Shown here in pieces: positions 19,001-31,345 of a stretch of 64,000 nucleotides of DNA. The DNA is from Luteitalea pratensis (GTDB lineage: Bacteria > Acidobacteriota > Vicinamibacteria > Vicinamibacterales > Vicinamibacteraceae). The DNA lies in contig NZ_CP015136.1 of NCBI RefSeq assembly GCF_001618865.1, positions 124,001-188,000 of the forward strand, read 5' to 3'. Position 1 is the first letter of the stretch; each line of letters begins with the position of its first letter. The notes beneath the pieces are model-generated. The model was not told the DNA's origin, did no database searches, and saw nothing but the letters and a program-made list of their open reading frames with translations. The position numbers and the translations under genes are program-made.

Positions 19001-21619
19001 CTAGCCCTGTCGCAATGCGTCGGACGGATGAATGCGGGCTGCTCGCAAGGCGGGAACCAACGCCGCCAGCAGACCGGCCACGCCCAACAATCCGAGCGCA
19101 CCGGCGAACGTCATCGGGTCGGTCGGGCTGACTCCATAGAACAGGCTTGCCGCAAAGCGGGTCACGCCGGCGGCAGCCGCGCCCCCCGCCAGCAACCCGA
19201 CCCCAACGACGACGAGCCCTTCGCGGAGGACCAGCGCCAGCACGTCGCCGAGGCGCGCGCCCAACGCCATGCGTATGCCGATCTCTCGCGTGTGCTGACT
19301 CACCGTGCAGGCCATGACGCTGTAGATGCCCACGACCGCGAGTCCCAGTGCCAGCGCACCGAAAGCGCCGAGCAGCGTGGCAGCTGCGTGGAGCGGCATC
19401 AGCACGAGACCGAGATGGTCCTCCATGGTCCGAACGTCGGTCAGCGGCAAGTCGGGGTCGAGTTCGCGAACCGTGGCGCGAATCGCGCCAGCGACGGCGA
19501 CCGGTTCGCGGTCCGTCCTCACGTGCAGGCTCAGGTCGCTCTGCAGGTTCTGCCCGAGCGACAGGTAGAAGTACGGCAACGGCGGCTCCGATAGCGACCG
19601 GTACTTGCCATCGGTCGTGACGCCGACGACGGTGAATGCCGATTGACCCCTCCGGATCTGCTTACCGATCGCGATGCCGTCCGGCCAGTACCGCCGCACC
19701 AGCGCGTCGTTGACGATCACGGCGCCCATGGCACCGACCCGGTCCGTCGCGTCGAATTCACGCCCTTGCACAAGCGGAACTCGCATCGTCTCGAAGTAGC
19801 GTGAACCGACGACGTTGAAATTGATCTCCATGTCTTCGCCGTTGCGGGGGGTGTAGCCCTGGAGGTCGACACGGGTGCGCTGGCCGCTGAAATCGAGCGG
19901 GACGATCGATGCGAGCGCCGCCGAGCGCACACCCGGAAGCGCCTCGATACGCGCGACCAACTGCTCGAAGAAGGAGCGTGCCCGCGCCTCGTCGTAGCCC
20001 TGGCGCCCCGCACTCAGCGACGCGATCACCACGTTTCGCGGCTCGAATCCCACGTCGACCGCGCCAGCCCTGCGCAGGCTCAGCACCGACAACCCGGCGC
20101 CAACGACAAGAACCACGCTCAGTGCCACCTGGACGGCCACCAGTCCGTTGCGTAGGGAGCCACGACGCAGGCGATGGACGCCGGCGTCCGCGATGCCGCC
20201 CTTCAGCGCCGTGGTGAGGTTGGGTCGCGTCATCCGGAGGGCGGGCAGCAGTCCGAACAGCATGGCGGTCAGCAGGGACATGAGGGCGGTGAACGCCAGG
20301 ACCCGCGCATCAGGACTCAAATCGAGTGAGATTCGCAGCGGCAGCGGCGGCTGCATTCGGACCAACTGCGTCGTTGCGGCGAACGCAACGAGCGTGCTGG
20401 CCAGGCCGGCCAGCATTGCGAGCAGCACGCTCTCCGTGAACAACTGTCGAAGCACACGCGCTCGTCCCGCGCCTACGGACAATCGAATCGCCATCTCGCG
20501 GCTTCGCACGGCGGCGCGCGCCAGCATGAGGTTCGAGACGTTGACGCAGGCCAGCAGCAGCACGATGCCGACCACGGCCATCAGCGTGGTCATGAACGGC
20601 AGCACGTCGGCGCGGTCGACGAGCAGGGACTGGTTGGCGGGCTCGAGGGTGATGCGTCTCCCTTCGCCCTTCAGATCGGTCCACTCCCGCGGGTAGGCTC
20701 GATGCAACTGGTCCCCGATGACCTTGAACGCGGCCTGCGCCCTCGGCAGTTCCACACCGTCCGCGAGTCGTCCGACGACCGTCAACCATCGCGACCCGCG
20801 TTCCGTCAATTGATCGGCGAGTTGCGATTGTCGCTCGAGCGGCAGCCAGAGGTCGGCAGGCAAGCCACGCAGCAATCCGGTGAAGCCGGGCGGCGCGACA
20901 CCAATCACCACCGATGGCTTGCCGTTGATCGTCAGCCGTCGCCCGAGCACATCCTCGCGACCGCCCAACATCCGCTGCCACAAGCCGTGGCTGACGACCA
21001 CGACGTCTTCATCGGCAGGTCCGAACACCCGGCCCCTCGCGACGTCGACACCGACAACGGAGAAGTAGTTCTGGGTGACGACATGACCCTGGACGCGATC
21101 GCTGGCGGCGCCGTCGCTGAGGTTCATCAGCTCCATCGAGTACGCGGCAAGTCCGGAGAGCACGTCGCGGGCGTTGTCTCGAAAGTCGAGGTAGTCCGGA
21201 TATCCCGTCGAACCGTGGGCAGGTCCGCTGAAGTCGCTCGTGTGGATCGCAACCAGCCGCTCCGAGTTCGGCACCGGCAGCGGCCTCAGCAGCAGCGCGT
21301 TGACGAAACTGAAGATTGCCGTGTTGAGGCCGATGCCGAGCGCCAGCGTCACCACGACCGCGATGGTGAACCCCGGTGCACGGCGGTACAGCGCGACGCT
21401 GTGCCGCAGGTCACGCACGACGTCGTCCAGCCACGGCACGCGGCCCTTCTCATAGAGCCGCTCCCGGGTCAACGCGACACTGCCGAACTCTCGCCTGGCG
21501 GCGGCACGCGCCTGCTGTTCCGGCAAGCCTTCGGCGACCAGGTCGTCGGCCTCCAGGTCCAGGTGGGTGCGAATCTCGTCGCTGATGTCGTCCTCGGATC
21601 GTCGTCGGCGCCAGAACAT
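19001..21619 (-). CDS. ADOP-family ABC transporter permease (ADOP 1)
   Basis: This 872-residue permease belongs to the Acidobacterial Duplicated Orphan Permease family. Residues 1-70 are the cytosolic N-terminal helical region (ISDEIRTHLDLEADDL...ARREFGS). The first helix (about 84-106) carries TLALGIGLNTAIFSFVNALLLRPLP. A MacB-like periplasmic domain and an FtsX core (LLACVNVSNLMLARAAVRSREMAIRLSVGAGR) follow, then a second copy ending TREIGIRMALGARLGDV and the terminal RIHPSDALRQG. No ATPase partner is encoded nearby. The PadR gene ends one base upstream, so both are one transcription unit. The transported substrate is unknown. Confidence 0.93.
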   Translation of the reverse strand: MFWRRRRSEDDISDEIRTHLDLEADDLVAEGLPEQQARAAARREFGSVALTRERLYEKGRVPWLDDVVRDLRHSVALYRRAPGFTIAVVVTLALGIGLNTAIFSFVNALLLRPLPVPNSERLVAIHTSDFSGPAHGSTGYPDYLDFRDNARDVLSGLAAYSMELMNLSDGAASDRVQGHVVTQNYFSVVGVDVARGRVFGPADEDVVVVSHGLWQRMLGGREDVLGRRLTINGKPSVVIGVAPPGFTGLLRGLPADLWLPLERQSQLADQLTERGSRWLTVVGRLADGVELPRAQAAFKVIGDQLHRAYPREWTDLKGEGRRITLEPANQSLLVDRADVLPFMTTLMAVVGIVLLLACVNVSNLMLARAAVRSREMAIRLSVGAGRARVLRQLFTESVLLAMLAGLASTLVAFAATTQLVRMQPPLPLRISLDLSPDARVLAFTALMSLLTAMLFGLLPALRMTRPNLTTALKGGIADAGVHRLRRGSLRNGLVAVQVALSVVLVVGAGLSVLSLRRAGAVDVGFEPRNVVIASLSAGRQGYDEARARSFFEQLVARIEALPGVRSAALASIVPLDFSGQRTRVDLQGYTPRNGEDMEINFNVVGSRYFETMRVPLVQGREFDATDRVGAMGAVIVNDALVRRYWPDGIAIGKQIRRGQSAFTVVGVTTDGKYRSLSEPPLPYFYLSLGQNLQSDLSLHVRTDREPVAVAGAIRATVRELDPDLPLTDVRTMEDHLGLVLMPLHAAATLLGAFGALALGLAVVGIYSVMACTVSQHTREIGIRMALGARLGDVLALVLREGLVVVGVGLLAGGAAAAGVTRFAASLFYGVSPTDPMTFAGALGLLGVAGLLAALVPALRAARIHPSDALRQG

Positions 21620-21620
21620 G

Positions 21621-21983
21621 TCAGTCCGCCTCTCCGAGCTCCGGCCCGAGGATCAAGGCGATCGCGCGCGCCAACTTGCGCCACTCGGTCGCCTTCTCGC
21701 CGAGTTGTGCTCGTCCCTGCCTGGTCAGCGTGTAGAAGCGTGCACGGCGGTTGTTCTCCGACGCGCCCCACCTGCCTGTGATCCAGCCTTTGTCCTCGAG
21801 GCGCTGCAGCGCCAGGTACAAGGAGCCGTGGTCGACGGAGAACGCGTCTTCGGACTGGCGCTGAATCGTCCTCGCCATCCCCTGCCCGTGATGCGGTCCG
21901 AGGACGAGCGTCTTCAAGATCAGCAGGTCCAACGTGCCCTGCAGCAACGCCACACGATCGCTGTCCTGTCTCTTGGTCGGCAT
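21621..21983 (-). CDS. PadR-family transcriptional regulator (partner of ADOP 1)
   Basis: This 120-residue winged-helix repressor of the acidobacterial PadR type begins LLQGTLDLLILKTLVLGPHHGQGMARTIQ and contains HGSLYLALQRLEDKGWI followed by the wing NNRRARFYTLTRQGRAQL. It lies immediately upstream of ADOP 1. A TTGACA box and repeated CGACCC/GGGTCG motifs overlap its own start, so it probably represses itself and the permease gene. Confidence 0.93.
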   Translation of the reverse strand: MPTKRQDSDRVALLQGTLDLLILKTLVLGPHHGQGMARTIQRQSEDAFSVDHGSLYLALQRLEDKGWITGRWGASENNRRARFYTLTRQGRAQLGEKATEWRKLARAIALILGPELGEAD

Positions 21984-22020
21984 CCGACCCGAGTGTCGAC
22001 CCCTTTGGGTCGGATGTCAA
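21981..22020 (-). promoter_or_regulatory. Putative promoter and operator of the ADOP 1 PadR gene
   Basis: On the minus strand a perfect TTGACA (22015-22020) is followed after 17 bases by a weak -10 (GACACT, 21992-21997), only about 8 bases from the ATG at 21983, so the transcript would be nearly leaderless. A 10-base inverted repeat, CATCCGACCC (21981-21990) and GGGTCGGATG (22007-22016), covers the start codon and the -35 edge. An extra CGACCC at 21997-22002 lies between. This suits repressor binding; it is not proven. Confidence 0.5.
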
Positions 22021-22127
22021 CAGGAGGCTCCGTCTGGCAACGATTGATCGAGGAGCGGCCGTCGTGGCGCGCGAACCACGTTGTCAGCAACGCGGCGCAT
22101 GACGAGCACGCGACGGCCCCGGTGCGT

Positions 22128-22156
22128 TTGACAATGTGCGGGGCCTTACCTAGAGT
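22128..22156 (+). promoter_or_regulatory. Sigma-70-type promoter of the NfeD-like/flotillin operon
   Basis: TTGACA (22128-22133) and TAGAGT (22151-22156) are separated by 17 bases, giving a predicted start near 22163 and a leader of under 20 bases before ATG 22181. It is the only good promoter match in the 197-base gap between the divergent PadR gene and the NfeD-like gene. Confidence 0.6.
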
Positions 22157-22180
22157 GGGCTCACTCCAGCTCGGCTGCCC

Positions 22181-22714
22181 ATGGATCTCCTGCCACCGCT
22201 CTCGGCGTTCACGGTGTTCCTTTCGATCTGCGCGGTCGGGTTCCTGTTCCTGGTCCTGGCGCTCGCGTTCGGTGGGCTCTTCGACTTCCTCGAGACCGAT
22301 CACGACTTCGCCACCGGCGGCCCCGGCTTCTTCAGCAGTCGCGTGATGGCCGTGTTCGTGACCGCCTTCGGCGGATTCGGAGCCGTCGCGACCTACTACG
22401 GGCTCGGTCCGATCCCGGCCTCGCTTGTCGGGTTCGGCAGCGGGATCGTGTTCGGCGGCGCGATCTACGCGCTGGCTCGCGCGCTCTACAACCAGCAGGT
22501 CAGCACCGAAGTCCGAGCCGACGATCTGGTCGGGGCAGTCGGCCGCGTGGTCATCGGGATACCGCCGGGTGGTGTTGGGCAAGTCCGCCTGCGCCTTGGC
22601 GAGGAGCTGATGGACAAGATCGCCCGCACGCGTGACGGGGTGGCGATTGCCGAGAACACTTCGGTGCAGATCGAAGAAGTGCTCGGAGAAACAGTGATCG
22701 TCAAGAAGACCTGA
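22181..22714 (+). CDS. NfeD-like membrane protein
   Basis: This 177-residue protein has three membrane helices (about 8-32, 52-72 and 77-100) and a C-terminal beta-rich OB-fold-like domain (DDLVGAVGRVVIGIPPGGVGQVRLRLGEE...VQIEEVLGETVIVKK), the plan of NfeD proteins that partner SPFH/flotillin proteins in membrane microdomains. It is followed after 15 bases by the flotillin gene. Confidence 0.82.
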   Translation: MDLLPPLSAFTVFLSICAVGFLFLVLALAFGGLFDFLETDHDFATGGPGFFSSRVMAVFVTAFGGFGAVATYYGLGPIPASLVGFGSGIVFGGAIYALARALYNQQVSTEVRADDLVGAVGRVVIGIPPGGVGQVRLRLGEELMDKIARTRDGVAIAENTSVQIEEVLGETVIVKKT

Positions 22715-22729
22715 GGACAGGAGTCTCAT

Positions 22730-24319
22730 GTGACAGAAAATGTCCAGCTCGCGTCGCTGATCCTCTCGATTCTCGGCGTCGTCCTGTCGCTGTTTGCCGC
22801 CGCCTTCCTGTTCAGTCGCAACTACATCAAGGTCTCGCCCAACGCGGTCGCGGTGCTGAGCGGACGCAAGCGCAAGCTGCCTGACGGGCGCACGGTCGGC
22901 TACCGGATGGTGCGCGGTGGCGCGGCGCTGCGGATTCCCCTGCTCGAGAAAGTCGAGTACCTCCACCTGAACGTGATGACGATCCCGCTCGAGATCAGGC
23001 GGGCGTACACGTTGAAGGGGGTCCCGGTTTCGGTCAAGGCGGTCGCGAACGTGAAGATCCGCGGCGACGACTCGTCGCTCCAGGCAGCGGCGGAGCGGTT
23101 CCTCGGCATGTCGCACGATCAGGTGCAGAAGGTCATCTTCCAGACGCTGGAAGGGCACTTGAGGTCGATTCTCGGCACGCTGACCGTCGAAGAGGTCAAC
23201 AGCGATCGACAGAGTTTCGCGCAGAAGCTCACGACCGAAGCAGCCACCGATCTCGAGAAGATGGGCATCGGCGTGGACGTGCTCACGATCCAGGAGATCA
23301 GCGACGAAGAAGGCTACCTCGACGCGCTCGGCAAGCGGCGCACCGCGGAGGTCAAGCGCGACGCGACCATCGGCGAGGCCGAGGCGCACCGCGACGCGAA
23401 GATCAAGTCGTCGCAGGCGCTGCAGGAGGGGGAGAAGGCGAAGTTCCAGGCCGACGCCGAGATTGCGCAGTCGTCCCGTGACTTCATGATCCGGCAGGCG
23501 CAGTACCAGGCCGAGATCGAGACGCAGAAGGCGCGCGCGGCGCAAGCCGGGCCGCTCGCGGAAGCGACCGCGCGCCAGGGCGTCGTCGCCGAGGAAGTCC
23601 GGGTCGAGAAGACACGGACGCAGGAGGCGATTGCCGTCCAGGAGCAGGAAGTCCTGCGCAGGCAGAAGGAACTCGACGCGACGGTGATCAAGCCGGCCGA
23701 AGCGGACCGCCAGGCGGCGGTTGTCCGCGCCGAGGCGGCCAAGCAGTCCGCGATCCTCGAAGCAGAAGGGCGCCGCTCGGCGATGATCGCGATGGCGGAG
23801 GCAGAGCAGGAGAAGCTCCGCAAGGAAGGCGCCGGCCGTGCGGCCGCCGTCGAAGCCGAGGGTCGTGCGGAAGCGGCGAAGATCGAGGCCATCGGGCTCG
23901 CGCAAGCCAAGGCGATCGAGGCACAGGGCGTGGCCGAAGCCACCGCCATCCTGCGCAAGGCCGAGGCCTGGAAGGAGTTCAACGACGCCGCCCGCCTGCA
24001 GACGATTCTCGAGAAGCTGCCAGCCATCATCGAGGCCTCGTCCGGCGTGTTCGGCGCTGTCGCCGCGCCGTTTGGCAACATCGACAAGCTAGTGGTGATG
24101 GACACGGGGAACGGATCGTCGGAGAACGGCGGCGGCAGTCTCGCGCGGCTCGCGCAGACCAGTCCCGCTGTCGTCTTCAACCTGCTTCAGCAGTTGGAGG
24201 CGCTCGGCCTCAGCGTCCCGGACGTCATGCAGCAGCTTGGCGTAAAGGGAACCTTGCCCGTTGTCCCCACGCCGCCCGCCGCGTCCCCAACCGCCGTCAC
24301 GCCGCCAAAACGCGGCTGA
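22730..24319 (+). CDS. Flotillin-like SPFH domain protein
   Basis: This 529-residue protein has an N-terminal membrane anchor (LASLILSILGVVLSLFAAAFLF, about 7-28). The SPFH/PHB domain (about 30-200) includes VSVKAVANVKIRGDDSSLQAAAERFLG. A long Ala/Glu/Lys-rich coiled coil (about 200-430) with EAE/AEA repeats follows, then a C-terminal region with ALGLSVPDVMQQLGVKGTLP. Flotillins scaffold membrane microdomains. GTG at 22730 is taken as start because a GAGGACAGGAG ribosome-binding region precedes it. It forms an operon with the NfeD-like gene. Confidence 0.9.
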   Translation: MTENVQLASLILSILGVVLSLFAAAFLFSRNYIKVSPNAVAVLSGRKRKLPDGRTVGYRMVRGGAALRIPLLEKVEYLHLNVMTIPLEIRRAYTLKGVPVSVKAVANVKIRGDDSSLQAAAERFLGMSHDQVQKVIFQTLEGHLRSILGTLTVEEVNSDRQSFAQKLTTEAATDLEKMGIGVDVLTIQEISDEEGYLDALGKRRTAEVKRDATIGEAEAHRDAKIKSSQALQEGEKAKFQADAEIAQSSRDFMIRQAQYQAEIETQKARAAQAGPLAEATARQGVVAEEVRVEKTRTQEAIAVQEQEVLRRQKELDATVIKPAEADRQAAVVRAEAAKQSAILEAEGRRSAMIAMAEAEQEKLRKEGAGRAAAVEAEGRAEAAKIEAIGLAQAKAIEAQGVAEATAILRKAEAWKEFNDAARLQTILEKLPAIIEASSGVFGAVAAPFGNIDKLVVMDTGNGSSENGGGSLARLAQTSPAVVFNLLQQLEALGLSVPDVMQQLGVKGTLPVVPTPPAASPTAVTPPKRG

Positions 24320-24375
24320 TCGCTATCGAGTCCGGAGTTCGCGGTCGCGCCGATGAACGCGCGTGGCCGAACGAC

Positions 24376-24627
24376 CTACTCGCCGAGCTTGCGTGTGCGC
24401 TCGATCCGGCCCAGGTACGTCAGCAGACCGGCGTTCAGTGCGAAGCCGGCCGCACTCACGGCTGCCGCCGGCCACACGACCGCCTCATCTCCTCCGAGCC
24501 ACGCGTTCATGGTCGCGGTCAGCAGCCACAGTTGCAGGATCACGACAATCAGCACGAAGACCAGCATGCCGTAAACGATGGTGGTTCGCTGTTCGCGGCT
24601 GAACGGCCGCTTCAGTGAGCCGCTCAT
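24376..24627 (-). CDS. Small two-helix membrane protein at the end of the nitrate-reductase-like operon
   Basis: This 83-residue protein has two membrane helices (IVYGMLVFVLIVVILQLWLL, about 17-36, and VVWPAAAVSAAGFALNAGLLTYL, about 52-74) and a charged C-terminus. It resembles small membrane proteins annotated DUF6755. Its ATG overlaps the stop of the Rieske gene (TCAT, 24624-24627), making it the last gene of the operon. It may anchor the soluble redox subunits; that is inference from position. Confidence 0.75.
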   Translation of the reverse strand: MSGSLKRPFSREQRTTIVYGMLVFVLIVVILQLWLLTATMNAWLGGDEAVVWPAAAVSAAGFALNAGLLTYLGRIERTRKLGE

Positions 24628-25268
24628 ATCGCCCGCTCCTCGACGCCGACGGCGTAGAGGTCCCGGCCCCGGATGTCCAGCACGATGCGCGTCAGCGGCC
24701 GGCGCGGCGGTCCGGCGGTGGGCGCGCCCGTCCTCAGGTCGAACCGTCCCTCGTGACACGGACAGTAGAAGCTGCCTTCGGCTGGCCTGGGAATCACGGC
24801 GCAGGACAGGTGCGTACACTTCTGGCTGAACGCCACGAACTCGCTCGTGGTCAGCCGCACCAGCAGACAGGGCTCGTTTTCGTCAGGGTAGGTGAAGAGG
24901 AGCGCGGCGCCGACGGCCAGATCATCGACGGACGCGATCCGACGCATGGCGGGCTGGCCGGCGCGCTTCCGGTACCAGTTCTGAAGCCCGATGAGCACCT
25001 GGCCCAGCGTGAAGGCGCCGCTGGTCAGGACGAGGAACTTCATGAAGTCCCGGCGCTCGACGTACAGATCCTGCGGCCAGTCGATCGGGAAGTCCTGGCG
25101 CCAGGCAGGCTGATCGTCGGCCGGCGCGAGGTTCGGTGCGATCGTGATCTGATCGCGTGCCAGCGACGGCGCGTAGAGGTTGGCCGGTGCCGTGCCCGTG
25201 AGCCCTTCGCGCCCGGGCGAGTTGATCGCCGGATCCACCCGATGACGCGGATCGGTGCCGTCGCTCAT
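24624..25268 (-). CDS. Rieske [2Fe-2S] protein
   Basis: This 214-residue protein has a Rieske domain with ligands C151 and H153 (CTHLSC) and C169 and H172 (CPCHEGRFD). A twin-arginine-like motif ERRDFMK (71-77) followed by a hydrophobic segment (LVLTSGAFTLGQVLIGL) suggests folded export and an N-terminal membrane anchor. It starts two bases after the ferredoxin-subunit gene and is likely an electron carrier between quinol or cytochrome b and the other subunits of this operon. Confidence 0.9.
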   Translation of the reverse strand: MSDGTDPRHRVDPAINSPGREGLTGTAPANLYAPSLARDQITIAPNLAPADDQPAWRQDFPIDWPQDLYVERRDFMKFLVLTSGAFTLGQVLIGLQNWYRKRAGQPAMRRIASVDDLAVGAALLFTYPDENEPCLLVRLTTSEFVAFSQKCTHLSCAVIPRPAEGSFYCPCHEGRFDLRTGAPTAGPPRRPLTRIVLDIRGRDLYAVGVEERAI

Positions 25269-25270
25269 CG

Positions 25271-25960
25271 CTACACCTCGACCTCGGCGAACGGGTCGCT
25301 CTCGACTGGCGCCGTACCGTGCGCAGCGGCCGGCGTGCCCACCATCTTCAACGACACCGCGCGGTTGCGCGGCTGTTCCTCCATCGCCGCGGTGACGTCG
25401 ACGTGCGGCGCGACGGCGGCCAGCTTGCGCGGCACCATGATGTGTACCTGCGTGGTGATCGTCTGGTGCCCGAACTGGAAGGTGTTGACCGGGGCCGAGA
25501 GAGGGCGGAGCTGTTCAATCTGCTCGCGCGTGCCGAAGAAGAGCGCCTGGCTCGGGCACACCGTCGCACACATCGGCTTCTTGCCGACGCTGGTGCGGTC
25601 GTAGCACATGTCGCACTTCATCATGATCTTGCGATCTTCATAGACTTCGGGCACGCCGAACGGGCAGGCGACGACGCAATTGCCGCAGGCGATGCAGCGC
25701 GGCTTGCGCGCTGACTGGACCACCCCATCGCCGGTACGCTTGATGGCGTCTGCCGGACATACCTCCGCGCAGGTGGGCTGGTCGCAGTGCATGCAGACAA
25801 CGGGCACGGTCTGCACACTCTCGGCGCGGTTCACGTACTCGAGGTGAATCATCGATTCACCTCGATGCGTGTCGCACTCGGAGCACGCCTGCACGCAGGC
25901 CTGGCAACCGATGCACCGGTTCGGGTCGATGAAGAAGTGCAGGTAGTCCGGTTTGGCCAT
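25271..25960 (-). CDS. Four-cluster 4Fe-4S electron-transfer subunit (NrfC/DmsB/NarH-like)
   Basis: This 229-residue protein has the arrangement of electron-transfer subunits of molybdopterin oxidoreductases: [11 protein letters not shown], then [28 protein letters not shown] and CDMCY...CATVCP, giving four [4Fe-4S] clusters. No signal peptide is seen. It lies 18 bases downstream of the molybdopterin subunit and two bases upstream of the Rieske gene, so it most likely wires the catalytic subunit to the Rieske or membrane cytochrome. Confidence 0.9.
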   Translation of the reverse strand: MAKPDYLHFFIDPNRCIGCQACVQACSECDTHRGESMIHLEYVNRAESVQTVPVVCMHCDQPTCAEVCPADAIKRTGDGVVQSARKPRCIACGNCVVACPFGVPEVYEDRKIMMKCDMCYDRTSVGKKPMCATVCPSQALFFGTREQIEQLRPLSAPVNTFQFGHQTITTQVHIMVPRKLAAVAPHVDVTAAMEEQPRNRAVSLKMVGTPAAAHGTAPVESDPFAEVEV

Positions 25961-25978
25961 GGGAACGGTTCTGCCCGT

Positions 25979-28276
<2,298 letters not shown>

Positions 28277-30786
28277 TCAGGTACTGCTGCCACAACGCCC
28301 CCTGCGCCAGGCCGAAGAGTGCACGCCGGCACGTGGGGCAGACGTCCTGGTAGTGCCCGCCGCCGGCCAACTCGTACCGGAAGCCGAGTTCCTGCTCGAC
28401 GGTGGTGAGGTCGCGCACCATCAACTGCGAGGCGTAGGGTCGTCCGCAGCGCCGGCACGCGGCTTGCGGGTCGCGGGCGCCGGCGTCCTTGTAGAAGCCG
28501 ACGCCGAGTTGGGCAGGCCGTTGGAAGACGTGGAACAGCTTGCCGAACGGCAGCCACAGGAGCGTCACGATCACCGTCGCCGCGTGGAGAATCGCCAGGA
28601 ACTCATAGGCGTAACCGCGCATCCACGTGTAACTGGCCGTCAGCATCAGCCCGGTCACGCTGATCGCGAAGAGCAGCAGGAGCGGCAGGATGTCCTGACC
28701 GAACTGCTGCACGGCAACGGCGCCGTGATCGATCATGCGCCGTCGGAAGGCGAGCATGACGCCGGCAATGACCAGGAACGACGCCCACACGAGCCCGTGG
28801 AAGATGACAAAGGCGAACGCCGACTCGACAGGGAAGTCCTGCACCGGGATGCCGAACACGAACGTGCGGTACATGTGCAGGTTGCCGGGGACGGTCTCGA
28901 AGTGAATCCAGCCCCAGACCAGCGGGAACGTGATTGCCGCTGCGAGCAGGCACCCCCACATGATCAGCCAGTGCGCGAGTCCGCGGAGCCGGCCGCGCCG
29001 GAAGATGTAAGCATTGGCCGCAAACTCCACCAGCGCCCGGCGTCCCAGGCTCAGGGTGTTGCCGGCGAGCGCACGCCGTGAGAAGAACGCCTGCCACCCG
29101 CGCCGCCAATACATGCGTGTCGGCGGACGCTGCAGCCACATCGCGTATCGATAGCTGATCCCGAACGCAGCAAACAGCGTCGCGAACGTGTAGCCGACGA
29201 GCGCCGCGTCGAAGTGTTCGAGCCTGCGCGACCCGATGACGATGGCCGCTGCCAGTGTGGCCGTGACCAGCCCTGCCCATGCGCTGGCTCGGACACGCTC
29301 GAGCGCCTGACGTGCGCCCACCGGCAAGGACTCCGTCCACGCGATGTCGCCGGGACGGAAGACGCGGTGGTTCGCCGCACGGAGCGCCAGCGCGGTCGCC
29401 GACAGCAGGAGGAACCCCGGCCAGATGGCGCCGAGGCGATCGCTGAAGACGCCGAGGAGCAATGGCGGAAAGAACCCCCCGAGCCCGCCGAGGGCGCCGA
29501 CCAGGCCGGTCACCGTACCGGTATCTTTCGGGAAGTGCTCCGGCACCAGCTTGAAGACGGCACCGTTGCCGAGTCCCATCAGCATCGCGCACCCGAGCGC
29601 GCCGACGGTGAAGGGCACCATCGACCGCCACGTCAGGAGCAGCGAGAACAGGGCCACACCGCCGAACACCCACGACAGGACCTGGGCACCGCCGATCCGA
29701 TCCGCCAGCCATCCGCCCAGGGGCCGCATGAGTGTCGCGAGCACGACGAATCCTGCCGCCCGCAGTCCCGCATCGGCGGGGGCCAGGCCGAACTGCGCCC
29801 GCAACAGCGTCGGCAGGTAGACCGAGAACGCCACGAAGCCGCCGAAGGTCAGGAAGTAGAAGGCGCCGAGCAGCCACGCGGTCGGTGCGCCGCGCAGGAT
29901 CGCGACCATCGCTGCGACCGTTGCGGGGCGGCCGGGCTGTGGGGGATTGCGCGCCAGCAGGACGTACGTCACCGCCCACGCCAGGAGGATCGCCGCCATG
30001 CCGCGGAACACCATCTCCCAGCCCAGGCTGGCCGCCACGACCGGGCCGACGAAGACCGCCAGCGACTGCCCCATCGTCCCCAGGCCGTATACCCCGAGCG
30101 CGGTGCCCTGCCGAGCCGCTGGAGTCCAGCGGGACACGAAGGCGGCTCCGACCGCGAACGACGAGCCGGGCATGCCGATGAGGAACGCCGCGACGAGCAG
30201 CGAACTGTAACTGCCGGTCAACGGAACGACGAAGGCGGCCAGGGCAGAAAAGGCGAGCAGCGCCGCGAACACGAGGCGTCCGCCGAACCGATCCGTCAGC
30301 ATGCCCATCGGCAGCCGCGCCAACGAGCCGAGCAGCACCGGGACCGCCACGAGGAGTGCGGTCTGGGACGCGCTCAGTTTGTACAGGCCCGTGAATACGG
30401 AGGCGAGTCCGCCAACCAGGCCCCACGCGGCAAATGAGATCGCGAACGAAATCGTCGCGAGGACCAGGGCGCGCGTCGGCGACCCGGCTGCATCGTCGGC
30501 GTGGCCGCCGGGGGGCGTGCTCTGACGTGACCTGTCGCGCATGTCGTGTACCCGGTCTGACGCCACCGATCGCGGACCCTCGGGATGCCCGGCGGTCTCA
30601 CGGAACCGTTCAGCTCACATGCGTGTATGGAACGGCTCGAAGGCAGCAGCATACGCGGTTCTGTCGGTCGCTGCATGGTGTGAAGCGAGGCGAGGTGACG
30701 ACGGAGGACATCCGCGTCAACGTGGGGCTCCGGAAGCAGGACCTCGAGGCAAAGCCGGCCGACTTCGCACCGGATATCCCCAGCCG

Positions 30787-31266
30787 CTAGCTCAGAAACA
30801 GAAACACCTTCCAGTGCGGCTGATGAAGCGCCTGGACAACGGTAAGGCCGGCGTTGTCGGCGTCGAGCCCCGCTTCATCGAGCAGGAGGCGATCCTGCTC
30901 GTGGAGGGTCACGCGCTGCGCGTCGCGCGGGTTGTACACGACGTACCGCCGGATGCCGAAGTCGAGCGACGGTTCCTTGAAGATCACGTTGTAGGCATCG
31001 CCGCTCGGTTCGTAGTGATAGCGATCGATGCCCACGATCGACGGCTTGTAGTCACCCCATATCGAGAACAGGGACGCTGGATAGGCGCCATGCTGCTCGC
31101 GATAGCGCTCGATCTCGGCGATGAACGCGGCGCTGTTGGCGATGGCGCGGTTTCGCGCGCGAGTTGTGAGCGCGCCGATGAGAGTCGACTGCGCTGCCAG
31201 GACGACGAGTGGGGCCACCATCAGGACCGCCATCACGATGAGGATTGTCCCGACGAGGTGCGCCAT
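30787..31266 (-). CDS. Hypothetical membrane-anchored protein
   Basis: This 159-residue protein has one N-terminal helix (VGTILIVMAVLMVAPLVVLAAQS, about 5-27) followed by a soluble domain with an EIERYREQHGAYPASLF stretch reminiscent of pseudopilin-like helices. No prepilin cleavage site or recognised family is seen. It stands alone between the nitrate-reductase-like operon and rtcR. The 244-base gap before 30787 holds nothing I can support. Confidence 0.6.
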   Translation of the reverse strand: MAHLVGTILIVMAVLMVAPLVVLAAQSTLIGALTTRARNRAIANSAAFIAEIERYREQHGAYPASLFSIWGDYKPSIVGIDRYHYEPSGDAYNVIFKEPSLDFGIRRYVVYNPRDAQRVTLHEQDRLLLDEAGLDADNAGLTVVQALHQPHWKVFLFLS

Positions 31267-31345
31267 CGATTGCCTCCCCTGAGCCGACAGATACCGATCA
31301 GGTCGTGGATCAGCGATCCGAGTTCAAAACGCACCCGCCACGAAA